This document shows positions 50,854-59,549 of a stretch of DNA of 64,000 nucleotides, in pieces. A program made the translations under genes and the position numbers. The notes beneath the pieces were generated by a model that was not told the origin of the DNA, made no database searches, and saw only the letters and a program-made list of their open reading frames with translations. Position 1 is the stretch's first letter. The number at the start of each line of letters is the position of its first letter. The stretch is from an uncultured Oscillospiraceae bacterium (lineage in GTDB: Bacteria; Bacillota; Clostridia; Oscillospirales; Ruminococcaceae), in assembly GCA_905197685.1 (NCBI GenBank), contig CAJJZS010000009.1:25451-89450 (forward strand), read 5' to 3'.

Positions 50854-51966
50854 TTATGATAAGCAGACCGACGCAAACAAATACAGAACAACCAACATTC
50901 CGATATTTGCCGCTGTAAAAATCCCCAGGTAGCACGCGGTCTGTGCATTCGGCGTTTTTATGTAAAGTTTAAAGGAGATTAAGCTTGCAAGCGAAGCGAC
51001 CAATGTACCCAGTCCCCCGATGTTTGTCCCAAGCAGCATTCCTTTTGCGTCCTGTGTGAAGTTGGAAAGCAGCACCGCAGCCGGAACATTGCTGATTACC
51101 TGACTGCAAAGGGTCGAACACAGCAGAGTATTTTGCTGCATAATCTTTCCTAAAAATTGTTTTACCTGTTCTAATGCCCCGATGTTTCCCGCAAAGATAA
51201 AAAAGCAGACAAAGGTTGCAAGCAGCCAGTAGTCCACCCGTTTCAGTACCTTCGGAGAAAAAATAAACAAAGCAATCACGGTAATCAAAAGCAGAAGATG
51301 GCTGTTTAGCAGATGAAAAACAGAAAGCAAACTCAAACCAAACAGCAAAAGAAATAAAGAGAGCTGCCGCTTGTCCCGAATCTCTTCCCTGCGTTGAAAC
51401 TGCACCTCGATCGTTTGATTTTTTCCGGAAATGCAGCAGATGCTAAGCAGAATCAGACTGAGCAGGACAACCGGAACCGTTACCGAAAAAAAGTCCCCCG
51501 CAGTCAGCCGGTAAAAACTGCTGAGATACAGGTTTTGCGGATTTCCCACCGGGGTCAGCATACTGCCGATGTTGGCGCCAATCGTTTGCAGAGTAACAAC
51601 CCACGCAAGGTGTTTTTGCTGTCCGACAAGCTCCAATACCAGTACCGCAAACGGAACAAAGGTAATCAAAGCCACATCGTTGGTAATCAGCATCGAGGAA
51701 AAAAACGGGAGCATCACAAGGGTCAGTATCAATAGGCGCAGGCTTTTTTTACCCGATAAAATTTTCTGCGCCAGCACCAGAAAGACGCCCTCCTGCTGCA
51801 TTCCTGCCACCGCAGCCATCAGGCAAAACAGCAGTTCCAGCACCCGAAAATCAATGTAACCCAAATAGGCTTGCGACGGAGGAACAAATATCATAGAAAA
51901 AATCGCGCAGAACAGCGCAATCAAAAATACCGGTTCCTTTTTCCAAAAAAGTTTTAATTTTTGCAT
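50854..51966 (-). CDS. SLC13/CitMHS-type anion permease
   Basis: About 370 aa with 10-12 membrane segments. ITNDVALITFVPF and TVGANIG-like TIGANIGSMLTPVGNPQN are the two anion-permease signatures, repeated at the end as SNVPAAVLLSNF...LGTNIGGLG. Substrate may be a dicarboxylate, citrate or arsenite-like anion; not determinable. The ATG is preferred over an upstream in-frame GTG. Shorter than typical members. Confidence 0.8.
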   Translation of the reverse strand: MQKLKLFWKKEPVFLIALFCAIFSMIFVPPSQAYLGYIDFRVLELLFCLMAAVAGMQQEGVFLVLAQKILSGKKSLRLLILTLVMLPFFSSMLITNDVALITFVPFAVLVLELVGQQKHLAWVVTLQTIGANIGSMLTPVGNPQNLYLSSFYRLTAGDFFSVTVPVVLLSLILLSICCISGKNQTIEVQFQRREEIRDKRQLSLFLLLFGLSLLSVFHLLNSHLLLLITVIALFIFSPKVLKRVDYWLLATFVCFFIFAGNIGALEQVKQFLGKIMQQNTLLCSTLCSQVISNVPAAVLLSNFTQDAKGMLLGTNIGGLGTLVASLASLISFKLYIKTPNAQTACYLGIFTAANIGMLVVLYLFASVCLS

Positions 51967-52026
51967 TTTCTCCACCCTTTCCGCTCCTTAGTATACCGCA
52001 AGCGAAGAGTTTTGACAATCTCTCTT

Positions 52027-52854
52027 TTAAAAAGACGGAATAAGGTCAATCACAACAATTTCCGGTAGGTTAAACAATCGAAGGGGCAGCTTGGTCATGC
52101 CGATTCCGCTGCTGACAAAAACAGAACCACCTTCCCGCGGATACAGTCCCTTTCGGTAATTTTTGGCGCCGGGCGGAAGAATTTTCTGAGTGAAAAAGGG
52201 AAGAAAAATCTGTCCCCCGTGGGAATGTCCCGACAATATCAAATCTGCCCGATCCACCGGCAAAATGTCGGCGGTATCCGGTTCGTGACAGAATAAAAGC
52301 CTTGCGCTGCTGCCGGAGCTGTCGGGAGTTTCTTTTTGCGGATTCCCGAAAATCAGGTCGTCAAGACCGTATAAAATCAGGTTTTGTTGGGGAAAGGTAA
52401 CACCCTCGTTTTTTAAAATTTCAAATCCGCCACGTTCCATAACCGACGGATAAATTTTCTGCGCTCCTCCGCCGTAGTCATGGTTGCCCCAAACTGCATA
52501 TTTCCCAAGCGGCGCTTTGATAGATTGCAAGGCGTCTGCAATCCCGTCAAGGGAAAGCTGCCCGCAATCCCGACGATAAATGTCAAAAAAATCGCCGCCA
52601 AACAGCACAAGATCGGGATTTTGTTCGTTTATTTTTTCGGCAATTCGGGAAAGATTTTCCTCGGAATACCATTTTCCGAAATGAGTATCGCTGAAAAATG
52701 CAACCCGTACCCGATGTGTTACGGGCAGGGAATACTCAATCCGCTTTACCGAAAGGAGGTTTGGCTCAACGGCGCCCGCCCATATTAAAGTTCCGATCGC
52801 CGCAGCGCAGAATAATCCTACGGCGATAAGCAGACACCTTTTCAGAAAGTTCAT
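52027..52854 (-). CDS. Membrane-anchored metallophosphoesterase
   Basis: 275 aa. One N-terminal membrane anchor, then calcineurin-like motifs FFSDTHFGKW, FGGDFFDI, WGNHDYGG, and GHSHGGQI. Similar to YkuE/YaeI, phosphodiesterases attached to the membrane that act on lipid-linked phosphates. GAAAGAAAATGA at the start gives a modest ribosome site. Confidence 0.88.
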   Translation of the reverse strand: MNFLKRCLLIAVGLFCAAAIGTLIWAGAVEPNLLSVKRIEYSLPVTHRVRVAFFSDTHFGKWYSEENLSRIAEKINEQNPDLVLFGGDFFDIYRRDCGQLSLDGIADALQSIKAPLGKYAVWGNHDYGGGAQKIYPSVMERGGFEILKNEGVTFPQQNLILYGLDDLIFGNPQKETPDSSGSSARLLFCHEPDTADILPVDRADLILSGHSHGGQIFLPFFTQKILPPGAKNYRKGLYPREGGSVFVSSGIGMTKLPLRLFNLPEIVVIDLIPSF

Positions 52855-52906
52855 TTTCTTTCTCCTTTTCGCTTTTTTCTTCTATCATAGCATATGGGGG
52901 ATGTCG

Positions 52907-52978
52907 AGAAGCGACAGTTTTAAGCAGGACATAGTTTGAGTACTGTCGCTCAAAAATCAACGCTGCCGCTTGATTTTT
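52907..52978 (+). repeat. 72-bp hairpin repeat, copy 1
   Basis: Contains two stems: GCGACAGT/ACTGTCGC and AAAAATCAA/TTGATTTTT. Nearly identical and same-orientation to copy 2 at 54258-54329; the pair brackets the epimerase gene. A more diverged relative (GAAGCGGCGGTT ... GACCGCCGCC) follows at about 53008-53055. Confidence 0.85.
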
Positions 52979-53246
52979 CGGGAGATTTTTTGAATGGATA
53001 TGTTGAGAAGCGGCGGTTGAAGTAACAGCGAAATCCTACAATCAGTGACCGCCGCCCAATCTCACAGATGTTCGATTTTTCGGAAGTCTGTCCGGTGGCA
53101 GAGGGGTATTAGGGGAAACTTCCCCTAATGAATCTTTGGTTTCTTATCCACGACCGGTTCGGGCTGCATAAGCCCGTTATAGAGGGTATGGGGCGCACAA
53201 CCCCATAATAAAAAAGAGGGTGTGGGGCACAGCCACAAATATCCTG
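52979..53246. other. Gene-free stretch rich in small stem-loops
   Basis: No coding frame is convincing. Seen are GGCGG/CCGCC, ATTAGGGGAA/TTCCCCTAAT, GGGCTGCATAAGCCC and TATGGGG/CCCCATA hairpins in series, probably an accumulation of repeat elements. Confidence 0.6.
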
Positions 53247-54146
53247 TTAGAAATTTTCGTCAATAAAGTTAAGATAGTTTCGCTTCGGAGCGTCCTCAGG
53301 GTGGGCGCAATGCCACTCAAAAGATTCTTTTAAACCGATGAAAAGATCCTTTTGCACAGGAAAAACAGTATCTTGACGCGATACATCAAGGGTATAAAAA
53401 TAATTATGAAACGGAAAATAGTCCCGTTGATTGGGGTGAGAAATAATGTTGCGAACAGAAAGCGGAACATTTGCCGCGCGATAACAAAGCTCGATAAAGG
53501 TGTTGACAGTGACAATTTCCCGGTTTCCTACATTAAAAATGCGGTCTTTCGGATGAGTTTCAAGAAGAATTTCCATCAAGCGGCATAAATCCTCTACATG
53601 AAAAAATTGCAGCGGCATTGTCCCGTCGCCCGGAATACAAAACGCGCGTTCCTGCATAGCGCAGTCAAATACAAACGGTTCTCGATACAGATTTTGCATC
53701 GGACCGTAAAGATAAGGCGGACGGAGGATATAAGCGTTGGGTACAGCGGAAAGCAGGAGGTTTTCGGCGGCAATTTTATCGGTTCCGTATTTTCCCCATA
53801 AACGGTTCTCCCCAACCGGCTGCGTTTCCCGAAAAGGGCGGGGAAAAGTTTCGGGATAAACGGCGCCGGAGCTAATCAGGATGTAATCGTGAAATTCCCC
53901 CAAAGCGTCAAGCAAATCCCGAATATCCTGCGCAGTATAGGCAGTAATGTCCAAAACTGCGTCAAAAGAAAGGGATTTTAAACAGTCTCCCAAACAGTGG
54001 CGGTCGGCTTGAATCAGGGTAACATTTTTTACCTGAGGTCGAATGCCTCGATTGAGGACAAAAACATCGTATCCCCGTTCGGAAAACCATGTCGCGGCAA
54101 AGCGACTGACAAAAACAGTACCGCCTGTAATTAAAATTCGCTTCAT
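53247..54146 (-). CDS. NAD-dependent epimerase/dehydratase family protein
   Basis: 299 aa from the ATG with GGAGG upstream. Extended SDR: MKRILITGGTVFVSRFAATWF (the TGGTxFxG variant), LDITAY, and a Ser/Tyr region ISSGAVYPE. The catalytic YxxxK is visible as YGTDK near residue 125. Acts on a nucleotide sugar or isoflavone-reductase-like substrate; exact role unknown. Isolated, between two copies of a hairpin repeat. Confidence 0.82.
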   Translation of the reverse strand: MKRILITGGTVFVSRFAATWFSERGYDVFVLNRGIRPQVKNVTLIQADRHCLGDCLKSLSFDAVLDITAYTAQDIRDLLDALGEFHDYILISSGAVYPETFPRPFRETQPVGENRLWGKYGTDKIAAENLLLSAVPNAYILRPPYLYGPMQNLYREPFVFDCAMQERAFCIPGDGTMPLQFFHVEDLCRLMEILLETHPKDRIFNVGNREIVTVNTFIELCYRAANVPLSVRNIISHPNQRDYFPFHNYFYTLDVSRQDTVFPVQKDLFIGLKESFEWHCAHPEDAPKRNYLNFIDENF

Positions 54147-54257
54147 AGATAGAACCTCCCCCAAAAAGACAGTTTTCTTTCATTCTATTACAGGGCGGAA
54201 AGAAAATCAAGAAAAAGAATTGTTTTTGAAAAAGGTTTCGGAAAGTATATCTAAAGA

Positions 54258-54329
54258 AGAAGCGACAGTTTTAAGCAGAATATAGTTTGAGTACTGTCGC
54301 TCAAAAATCTATGCTGTGGTTTGATTTTT
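54258..54329 (+). repeat. 72-bp hairpin repeat, copy 2
   Basis: Same length, orientation and stems as copy 1; differences are confined to a few loop positions and one stem (GCTGTGGT versus GCTGCCGC). Confidence 0.85.
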
Positions 54330-54404
54330 ATAGGATAGAGAAAATAGTTGGGTATAAGCTGTACAATAAGATTTTAAACATAGATGAACCTTTATTTTAA
54401 GCAA

Positions 54405-54451
54405 TAAAAAAACAACCAAAGCTACTCTTGACGCAAAGTAGCTTTGGTTGT
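54405..54451 (-). terminator. Distal terminator of the toxin transcript
   Basis: Perfect 15-bp arms ACAACCAAAGCTACT/AGTAGCTTTGGTTGT followed by seven T on the minus strand. The hairpin overlaps the -35 of the opposing antitoxin promoter. Confidence 0.75.
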
Positions 54452-54456
54452 ATAAT
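54428..54456 (+). promoter_or_regulatory. Promoter of the candidate antitoxin RNA
   Basis: TTGACG, 17-nt spacer, TATAAT on the plus strand, pointing toward the toxin gene. Confidence 0.75.
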
Positions 54457-54462
54457 GGTATC

Positions 54463-54547
54463 AGAAGGACGGCTCCGCATGTGAGGCGGCGGTCGTTCCC
54501 AATTGTCATTGTTACTTGAGGAAACGCCGCCCCTTACACAGGGGTGG
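54463..54547 (+). ncRNA. Candidate antisense antitoxin RNA
   Basis: About 85-100 nt from the promoter at 54428 to the hairpin CCGCCCC/GGGGTGG (54527-54547), which is followed by TTATTTCTTT. It is antisense to the 3' untranslated part of the toxin mRNA. It begins with TATCAGAAGGAC, the same 12 nt that begin the toxin mRNA on the other strand. Confidence 0.6.
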
Positions 54548-54555
54548 TTATTTCT

Positions 54556-54639
54556 TTATTGGTGCTTTAAGTAATTTAAAATACCAAAGACAACCGTTAC
54601 AATCAAATCTAAAAGTGCAATTACTTCTAAAGTTGACAT
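54556..54639 (-). CDS. Small hydrophobic type I toxin candidate (TxpA/BsrE-like)
   Basis: 27 aa beginning MSTLEVIALLDL, one membrane span with a basic end (NYLKHQ). The start MST-(aromatic/aliphatic)-E resembles the TxpA/BsrE holin-like toxins of Firmicutes. AAAGGGGGGTGA is a very strong ribosome site 8 nt before the ATG. Such peptides depolarise the membrane and are silenced by an overlapping antisense RNA, for which a promoter is present on the other strand. Too short for routine gene calling. Confidence 0.7.
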   Translation of the reverse strand: MSTLEVIALLDLIVTVVFGILNYLKHQ

Positions 54640-54708
54640 AGACGGTCACCCCCCTTTTTATACACTTTCGTGCAGAGGGAATAACCGTGCTGTCCTTCTG
54701 ATAGAAGT

Positions 54709-54737
54709 ACTATATCACAGTTTGAAAAAATTGTAAA
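54709..54737 (-). promoter_or_regulatory. Promoter of the toxin mRNA
   Basis: TTTACA, 17-nt spacer, TATAGT on the minus strand; start near 54702, at the 12-nt repeat shared with the antitoxin RNA. Confidence 0.7.
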
Positions 54738-54817
54738 TATTTATCGAAAACAATTGTTTAAGCAGCTATCTTTTCGGGTAGCTGCTTTCTTTATAAATTT
54801 TGCTGATGTAATAAAGT

Positions 54818-54846
54818 AAAAAGCCTCATTCCAAACGGAATGAGGC
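54818..54846 (-). terminator. Terminator after tRNA-Sec
   Basis: GCCTCATTCC/GGAATGAGGC followed by five T on the minus strand. A second hairpin (AAGCAGCTA/TAGCTGCTT, 54758-54788) lies further on. Confidence 0.85.
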
Positions 54847-54848
54847 TT

Positions 54849-54945
54849 TGGCGGGAACGTGTGGGAATTGAACCCACCTATGCAGCTACTAACTGCAATT
54901 ACTGGTTTTGAAGACCAGAGGGCACACCAGCACCCATCCGCTCCC
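54849..54945 (-). tRNA. selC: tRNA-Sec (TCA)
   Basis: 97 nt with encoded CCA, an extended acceptor stem beginning GGGAGCGG, a long variable arm (TTGCAGTTAGTAGCTGCA), and anticodon TCA in the loop CTTCAAA. These are hallmarks of bacterial tRNA-Sec, which is charged with Ser and converted by SelA. Confidence 0.96.
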
Positions 54946-54958
54946 AAATGCGAAATTT

Positions 54959-54987
54959 ATTATATCATAAAGCGCGTCGTTTGACAA
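54959..54987 (-). promoter_or_regulatory. Promoter of selC
   Basis: TTGTCA, 17-nt spacer, TATAAT on the minus strand, independent of selAB. Confidence 0.75.
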
Positions 54988-55091
54988 GTACCAAAAAGGA
55001 AAACAAATCAGGATTGTAACTTTGCACAAGAGGTCAGAATTTCCCCGCCCTTTTTTGAGAGAACTGCTCGCAAGACAGTACTTAGGGAAAA

Positions 55092-55131
55092 GGAAATTCC
55101 GAGGAAATACCGAAAACGAATTTCCTCGGAA
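55092..55131 (-). terminator. Hairpin after selB
   Basis: TTCCGAGGAAA/TTTCCTCGGAA arms. The tail on the minus strand is only moderately T-rich. Confidence 0.55.
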
Positions 55132-55148
55132 TAAAAAAGCGGTCAAAG

Positions 55149-57035
55149 TTATTTTAATACGCGGGCGTCCCCGACCTTTTTGGTGATGTTGCGGCGGTCC
55201 CAGTATTCCAGCACCGCTACGGCGAATTTTCTGGACGCGCCCATCAAGTCACGCATTTCGGCTAAGGTAATCTGTCCGTTTTTGGCGATGTGTTCCTTTG
55301 CCATCTCCAACGCTTTTTGGTAGTAATCAACATGAAGAACAATCTTGTCCTCCACACGCACCAATCTGCCGTTGTTGATTAAAGATTCCAAAACCTGCTT
55401 AAAGTTCTTCATTTTCGGAAAGCGCGCGGCAATCTGGTCGGGAGATTCCGGAGAAAAACCGCCCTCGGCAAACGCCTGCTCCACCAGTTCCTGATTATTG
55501 TCGGTCTGCGCCTCAAAGTCATACAGGGCAACACAGCCGTTCACAAGTTTTAATACTTTGCGGTTAACTAAGGAGTCGGTAATTTTATCAACAACCGATA
55601 AATCCTCATACTTTAAGAACTTGCTGCGGAATTCGTCCCGTTTCATGCCGTCCCGCAGCGGATTTTCCTGATGGTAAGCGGTCAGCAGTTTAACGGCAGC
55701 ATCTTTGAGGTGGTTGAGATAATCGGTGTGAATGACAATATTATCGTTGATTTTAAAGGCTGTTTTGTCCTTAATCAGTTTTTGAATCTGCTGGTCAAAC
55801 TGCTCTTTCGGAATGGCAGTCTGTACCTGAAGAAAATCCAGCGACTCAAATCGGGAGGAGTAATCCCGTAAAGCTGCGCTGATTTTTTCTTTTTCCGAAC
55901 CGTTTTCTTTGATATTCAGCGATTGCAGAACGGCAGGATCGTTGCGTTTGTGCTTAAACGGGTTGGAGTCCAGAATTACGCCGCCGCCGATGGTTTCCAG
56001 CGGGGAATAAAAGCGCAGCACAAAGCGGTCGCCGGTCTTTACGGCGATTTCTTCTTCCAGACGCAGCTGAGCGTAACAGCTTTCTCCGGCAGAGATGCTG
56101 TCGCGGTCCAGTAAAACCACCTTGCACAAAATATCCCTTGCCCCGTGATACAGGTGCAGGCGGGTTGCGTTTAAGATTTCTCTCTCACAGTCTTTTAAGA
56201 TGGTGAGCTTGATGTCAATCATCATGGTGGTGTGCATCGAGTTCGGCGCGGCAACAACATCGCCCTTGTTCAGGTCGCTTTTTTTCAGTCCGGCAAGATT
56301 GACGGCAACGCGCTGTCCGGCAAACGCCTGCTGCACGTCCTTCGAGTGTACCTGCAAATTGCGGATACGGCTTTCCAGACGGGAAGGATAGACGGTAACA
56401 GGGTCGCCCACCTTCATTGTACCTTCAATCAGCGTTCCGGTGATAACGGTGCCGAATCCTTCTACCGAGAAGATACGGTCAACCGGAATACGAAACGGAA
56501 TGTCCAAATTTTTCAGCTGGGTGTTTTTGTCAATCAATTTGAAAATTTCGGATTTCAGCTCCTCAATTCCTTCGCCGGTATAGGAAGAAACGGCGATGAT
56601 GGGGGCGTTTTCCAAAAAGGTTCCCGCAACTTCGCTGCGCACGTCTTCTTTAACGATTTCCAGCCAATCCTCGTCCACCATGTCCTTTTTGGTGATGACG
56701 ATAATGCCTTCGGGAATATCCAGCAGCGAAAGGATACCCAAATGCTCTTTGGTCTGCGGCATAAAGCCTTCGTCTGCCGCCACAACCAGCAGGGCAAGGT
56801 CAATACCGCCTGCTCCGGCAAGCATATTTTTTACAAATTTCTCATGTCCCGGCACGTCGATGATGCCGGCTTTTTCCCCGTCGGGCAGGTCGAGGTAAGC
56901 AAAGCCCAGCTCAATGGTGATGCCGCGCTTTTTTTCCTCTTTAATGCGGTCGGTTTCGATTCCGGTCAACGCTTTAATCAGGGCGGTTTTTCCGTGGTCA
57001 ACGTGACCGGCAGTTCCGATAATAATATTTTTCAT
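55149..57035 (-). CDS. selB: Selenocysteine-specific elongation factor
   Basis: 628 aa from the ATG of MKNIIIGTAGHVDHGKT with AAGGATTG upstream. EF-Tu-like GTPase (GHVDHGKTALIKALTG, DVPGHEKFVKNML, TKKD), domains II-III, then C-terminal winged helices that bind the SECIS hairpin of selenoprotein mRNAs. Delivers Sec-tRNA-Sec to UGA codons. Second gene of selAB, with tRNA-Sec just downstream. Confidence 0.96.
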   Translation of the reverse strand: MKNIIIGTAGHVDHGKTALIKALTGIETDRIKEEKKRGITIELGFAYLDLPDGEKAGIIDVPGHEKFVKNMLAGAGGIDLALLVVAADEGFMPQTKEHLGILSLLDIPEGIIVITKKDMVDEDWLEIVKEDVRSEVAGTFLENAPIIAVSSYTGEGIEELKSEIFKLIDKNTQLKNLDIPFRIPVDRIFSVEGFGTVITGTLIEGTMKVGDPVTVYPSRLESRIRNLQVHSKDVQQAFAGQRVAVNLAGLKKSDLNKGDVVAAPNSMHTTMMIDIKLTILKDCEREILNATRLHLYHGARDILCKVVLLDRDSISAGESCYAQLRLEEEIAVKTGDRFVLRFYSPLETIGGGVILDSNPFKHKRNDPAVLQSLNIKENGSEKEKISAALRDYSSRFESLDFLQVQTAIPKEQFDQQIQKLIKDKTAFKINDNIVIHTDYLNHLKDAAVKLLTAYHQENPLRDGMKRDEFRSKFLKYEDLSVVDKITDSLVNRKVLKLVNGCVALYDFEAQTDNNQELVEQAFAEGGFSPESPDQIAARFPKMKNFKQVLESLINNGRLVRVEDKIVLHVDYYQKALEMAKEHIAKNGQITLAEMRDLMGASRKFAVAVLEYWDRRNITKKVGDARVLK

Positions 57036-57064
57036 GCTCAATCCTTCTTTGTTCTGTCAATGCG

Positions 57065-58453
57065 TTATTGGCAGCAGTCTTTGATGCTCTGCGCCACGTA
57101 GGAGAAGTGGTGTTCCTCAATGGTGCGCACGTCCAACAGCAGTCTTTCTTTTGAGATACGGGCGATAATCGGCAGGGAAAGCTCGCGCAGGCGTTTTTCA
57201 AGCAGGTCGAGAGAAACGCGTTTTGGCTCTACGGTAACCACCGAGCTGCGAATCATCTGGGTCGGAACCGAGCCGCCCCCCACCTGTCCGAAGTCTTCGG
57301 TCAGCTGAACGCTGAAGCTGCCGTCGCAAACCTGTTCCATGCAGGCAAGCAGCTGTCTGCCCTTTGGTTCCAGGGTATCCATCTTTGCGGTAATCATGCG
57401 CAGGGTCGGGTTGTTTTGCAGCGCCTGCTGCGGGTCCATATATTCCCTCAGGGTTGCTTCTAAAGCGGCAAGGGTCAGTTTGTCAATACGGAACGCGCGG
57501 GTAAGCGGATTTTTCTTCATCGCTTCGATATATTCCCGTTTTCCGATGATGATGCCTGCCTGCGGACCGCCCAACAGCTTGTCACCGGAAAAGCTGATGA
57601 TATCCGCTCCGGATTTCATCGCATCCAATACATTCGGCTCGTCCAAAATGCCGTAATCCTCCAGGCGAATCATCGCTCCCGAACCCAAGTCGTAGATAAC
57701 GGGGATATTGCGCTCGTGTCCGATGCGAACCATTTCCTCCAGGGAAACCTCTTCGGAAAATCCTACAATTTTAAAGTTGCTGGTATGTACTTTGAGGAAT
57801 GCGCCGGTGTTTTCAGTGACTGCGTTTACATAGTCGGAGGGGTGGGTTTTGTTGGTGGTTCCCACCTCGATTAAAGTGCCGCCGCTTTGGGACATAATTT
57901 CCGGAACGCGGAACGCGCCGCCGATTTCCACCAGCTCTCCGCGGGAGGTTACCACCTCTTTGCCTTTTGCCATGGTGCTCAGCACCAGCATAACGGCTGC
58001 CGCGTTGTTGTTGACAACCATCGCGTCCTCTGCGCCGGTCAGCTTGGAGATAAGCTGTTCAACATGGGCGTAGCGGCTGCCGCGGCTGCCCTTTTCCAGA
58101 TTGTACTCTAAGGTATTATAATCCTGAGCGACGCTTTGAATGGCGGCAACGGCGGCAGAGCTTAATTTTGCGCGTCCGAGGTTGGTGTGCAGGACAATGC
58201 CGGTTGCATTGATAACGGGACGCAGGTTCATCGTTGTCTTTTTGCGAACGGCGTCAATCACCTGTTCGCAGATGATTTGAGGCTCTAAAGACGGTTCTTC
58301 TCCCGCAAGGATTGCCCGGCGCAGGGCGTCAATCACCTCGCGCACCGTTTCGGTAAGAACGGTGTGCTGGCAGGAAAGGTCGGACAGCTTTTCGTGACGG
58401 AGCAGCTCGTCCACCTTCGGGATTTTTCGCAGCAGTTGGGAATTTACGCTCAT
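57065..58453 (-). CDS. selA: L-seryl-tRNA(Sec) selenium transferase
   Basis: About 462 aa, the usual SelA size, from the ATG of MSVNSQLLRKIPKVDELL; an ATG 12 nt earlier abuts the ribosome site (AAAGG) and is less likely. PLP region ISFSGDKLLGGPQAGIIIG holds the lysine, and INATGIVLHTNLGRA is the family signature. Converts Ser-tRNA-Sec to Sec-tRNA-Sec using selenophosphate. SelD is not in the window. Confidence 0.95.
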   Translation of the reverse strand: MSVNSQLLRKIPKVDELLRHEKLSDLSCQHTVLTETVREVIDALRRAILAGEEPSLEPQIICEQVIDAVRKKTTMNLRPVINATGIVLHTNLGRAKLSSAAVAAIQSVAQDYNTLEYNLEKGSRGSRYAHVEQLISKLTGAEDAMVVNNNAAAVMLVLSTMAKGKEVVTSRGELVEIGGAFRVPEIMSQSGGTLIEVGTTNKTHPSDYVNAVTENTGAFLKVHTSNFKIVGFSEEVSLEEMVRIGHERNIPVIYDLGSGAMIRLEDYGILDEPNVLDAMKSGADIISFSGDKLLGGPQAGIIIGKREYIEAMKKNPLTRAFRIDKLTLAALEATLREYMDPQQALQNNPTLRMITAKMDTLEPKGRQLLACMEQVCDGSFSVQLTEDFGQVGGGSVPTQMIRSSVVTVEPKRVSLDLLEKRLRELSLPIIARISKERLLLDVRTIEEHHFSYVAQSIKDCCQ

Positions 58454-58599
58454 GGAATGGATCATACCTTTCTATTTAATAAAGATGATAAAAAGAAATA
58501 AAATAAGACAAAATGCAATTTCAACCCTATTGTACCAAAAAAAGCGATGGCGCGCAATCTCAAAGGGCAGGATTTCTCAAAGGAAAATGCGGGTTTTGA

Positions 58600-58628
58600 T
58601 TGAGTAATCGGGATAAAGATGATATAAT
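58600..58628 (+). promoter_or_regulatory. Promoter of the Cache-HEPN operon
   Basis: TTGAGT, 17-nt spacer, TATAAT. Confidence 0.65.
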
Positions 58629-58707
58629 AAGGGCAAAGCAGAAAGCAAATCAAACGCATAAACAAAAAACCTTGCGCCGGGATGCGGCGCAGTAAGGAGT
58701 AATCAAT

Positions 58708-59523
58708 ATGTTAAACCGTCTGATGACATCCAGAAAGGTAAGGGGGTTTTTGCTCAGCCTTTTGATTTTGTCGGCAGTTGCGGCGGCAATTTCGGTGGCT
58801 CTTCCGCTCAACCGAAAGCAGCAGGCAATCAGCTCGCTGGGAGATCAGTCGCTTTCCCAGGCGGGGTCTTTGGCGATGGCTGTGGAATATTATAACGGTC
58901 CCAGATTACAATCTCTCATTGATTATCCGGGGGAAACGGCGTACTATCAAAGCCTGTGCGCCTTTCTTGCGCAGGCAAAGCAGGAAATGGGGTATGATAA
59001 AGCCTACCTGTTGTATCAAAACGAGCAAAATCAGTTTTGCTATCTTGCGGACGCAGACTATATTTTAAATGAACGGCAGGAAGAAAGCTATCAGCCCATC
59101 GGCAGGGAATACGGCGGCGAGCGATACGGCAAAAAGTGCTTTTCCCTTTTAAGCGAACAGTTTGCCGGAAGAAAGCAGGCTGCCTATGTACCGGAAATTT
59201 TGGACGGGGATTACATCGTTTCCTATCTGCCGCTTAAAGATGCCCGGGGCGAGGTGACGGCGGTGCTGGGAGTGGACGCAAAGCTGAGTTATTCCGATTT
59301 CACCCGCTACGGTCCGATTGACTTTGAACAGGTGACAACGATAAGCGGCATTGTCTTTTTAATCAGCCTGATTTTATTCGTGCTGTGCATGGATAAAGGA
59401 CTCAGCGAGGAAGAAAAGGAAAACCGATGGAGAAAGCGCAGAGGCTTGCCTCCCAAACCGGTGAAGAAGGACAACATTGTGGTGGATACCTTAGACGATA
59501 TTGACCCGAATGATTATCTGTAA
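58708..59523 (+). CDS. Membrane protein with extracellular Cache-like domain
   Basis: 271 aa. Membrane segments at about 13-34 and 208-230 enclose an extracellular domain of roughly 170 residues with sensor-like pattern (YDKAYLLYQNEQNQFCYLADADY, GDYIVSYLPLKDARGEVTAVLGVD), which resembles single Cache domains of chemoreceptors and kinases. The cytoplasmic tail has only about 40 charged residues and no signalling domain. It precedes the MNT/HEPN pair by 26 nt. Confidence 0.65.
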   Translation: MLNRLMTSRKVRGFLLSLLILSAVAAAISVALPLNRKQQAISSLGDQSLSQAGSLAMAVEYYNGPRLQSLIDYPGETAYYQSLCAFLAQAKQEMGYDKAYLLYQNEQNQFCYLADADYILNERQEESYQPIGREYGGERYGKKCFSLLSEQFAGRKQAAYVPEILDGDYIVSYLPLKDARGEVTAVLGVDAKLSYSDFTRYGPIDFEQVTTISGIVFLISLILFVLCMDKGLSEEEKENRWRKRRGLPPKPVKKDNIVVDTLDDIDPNDYL

Positions 59524-59549
59524 ACAGAAAAAGAAAGGCGGGACAGAAG

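Noticed and set aside
52979..53246. CRISPR array
   Set aside because: The hairpins differ in sequence and spacing and there are no regular spacers or cas genes.
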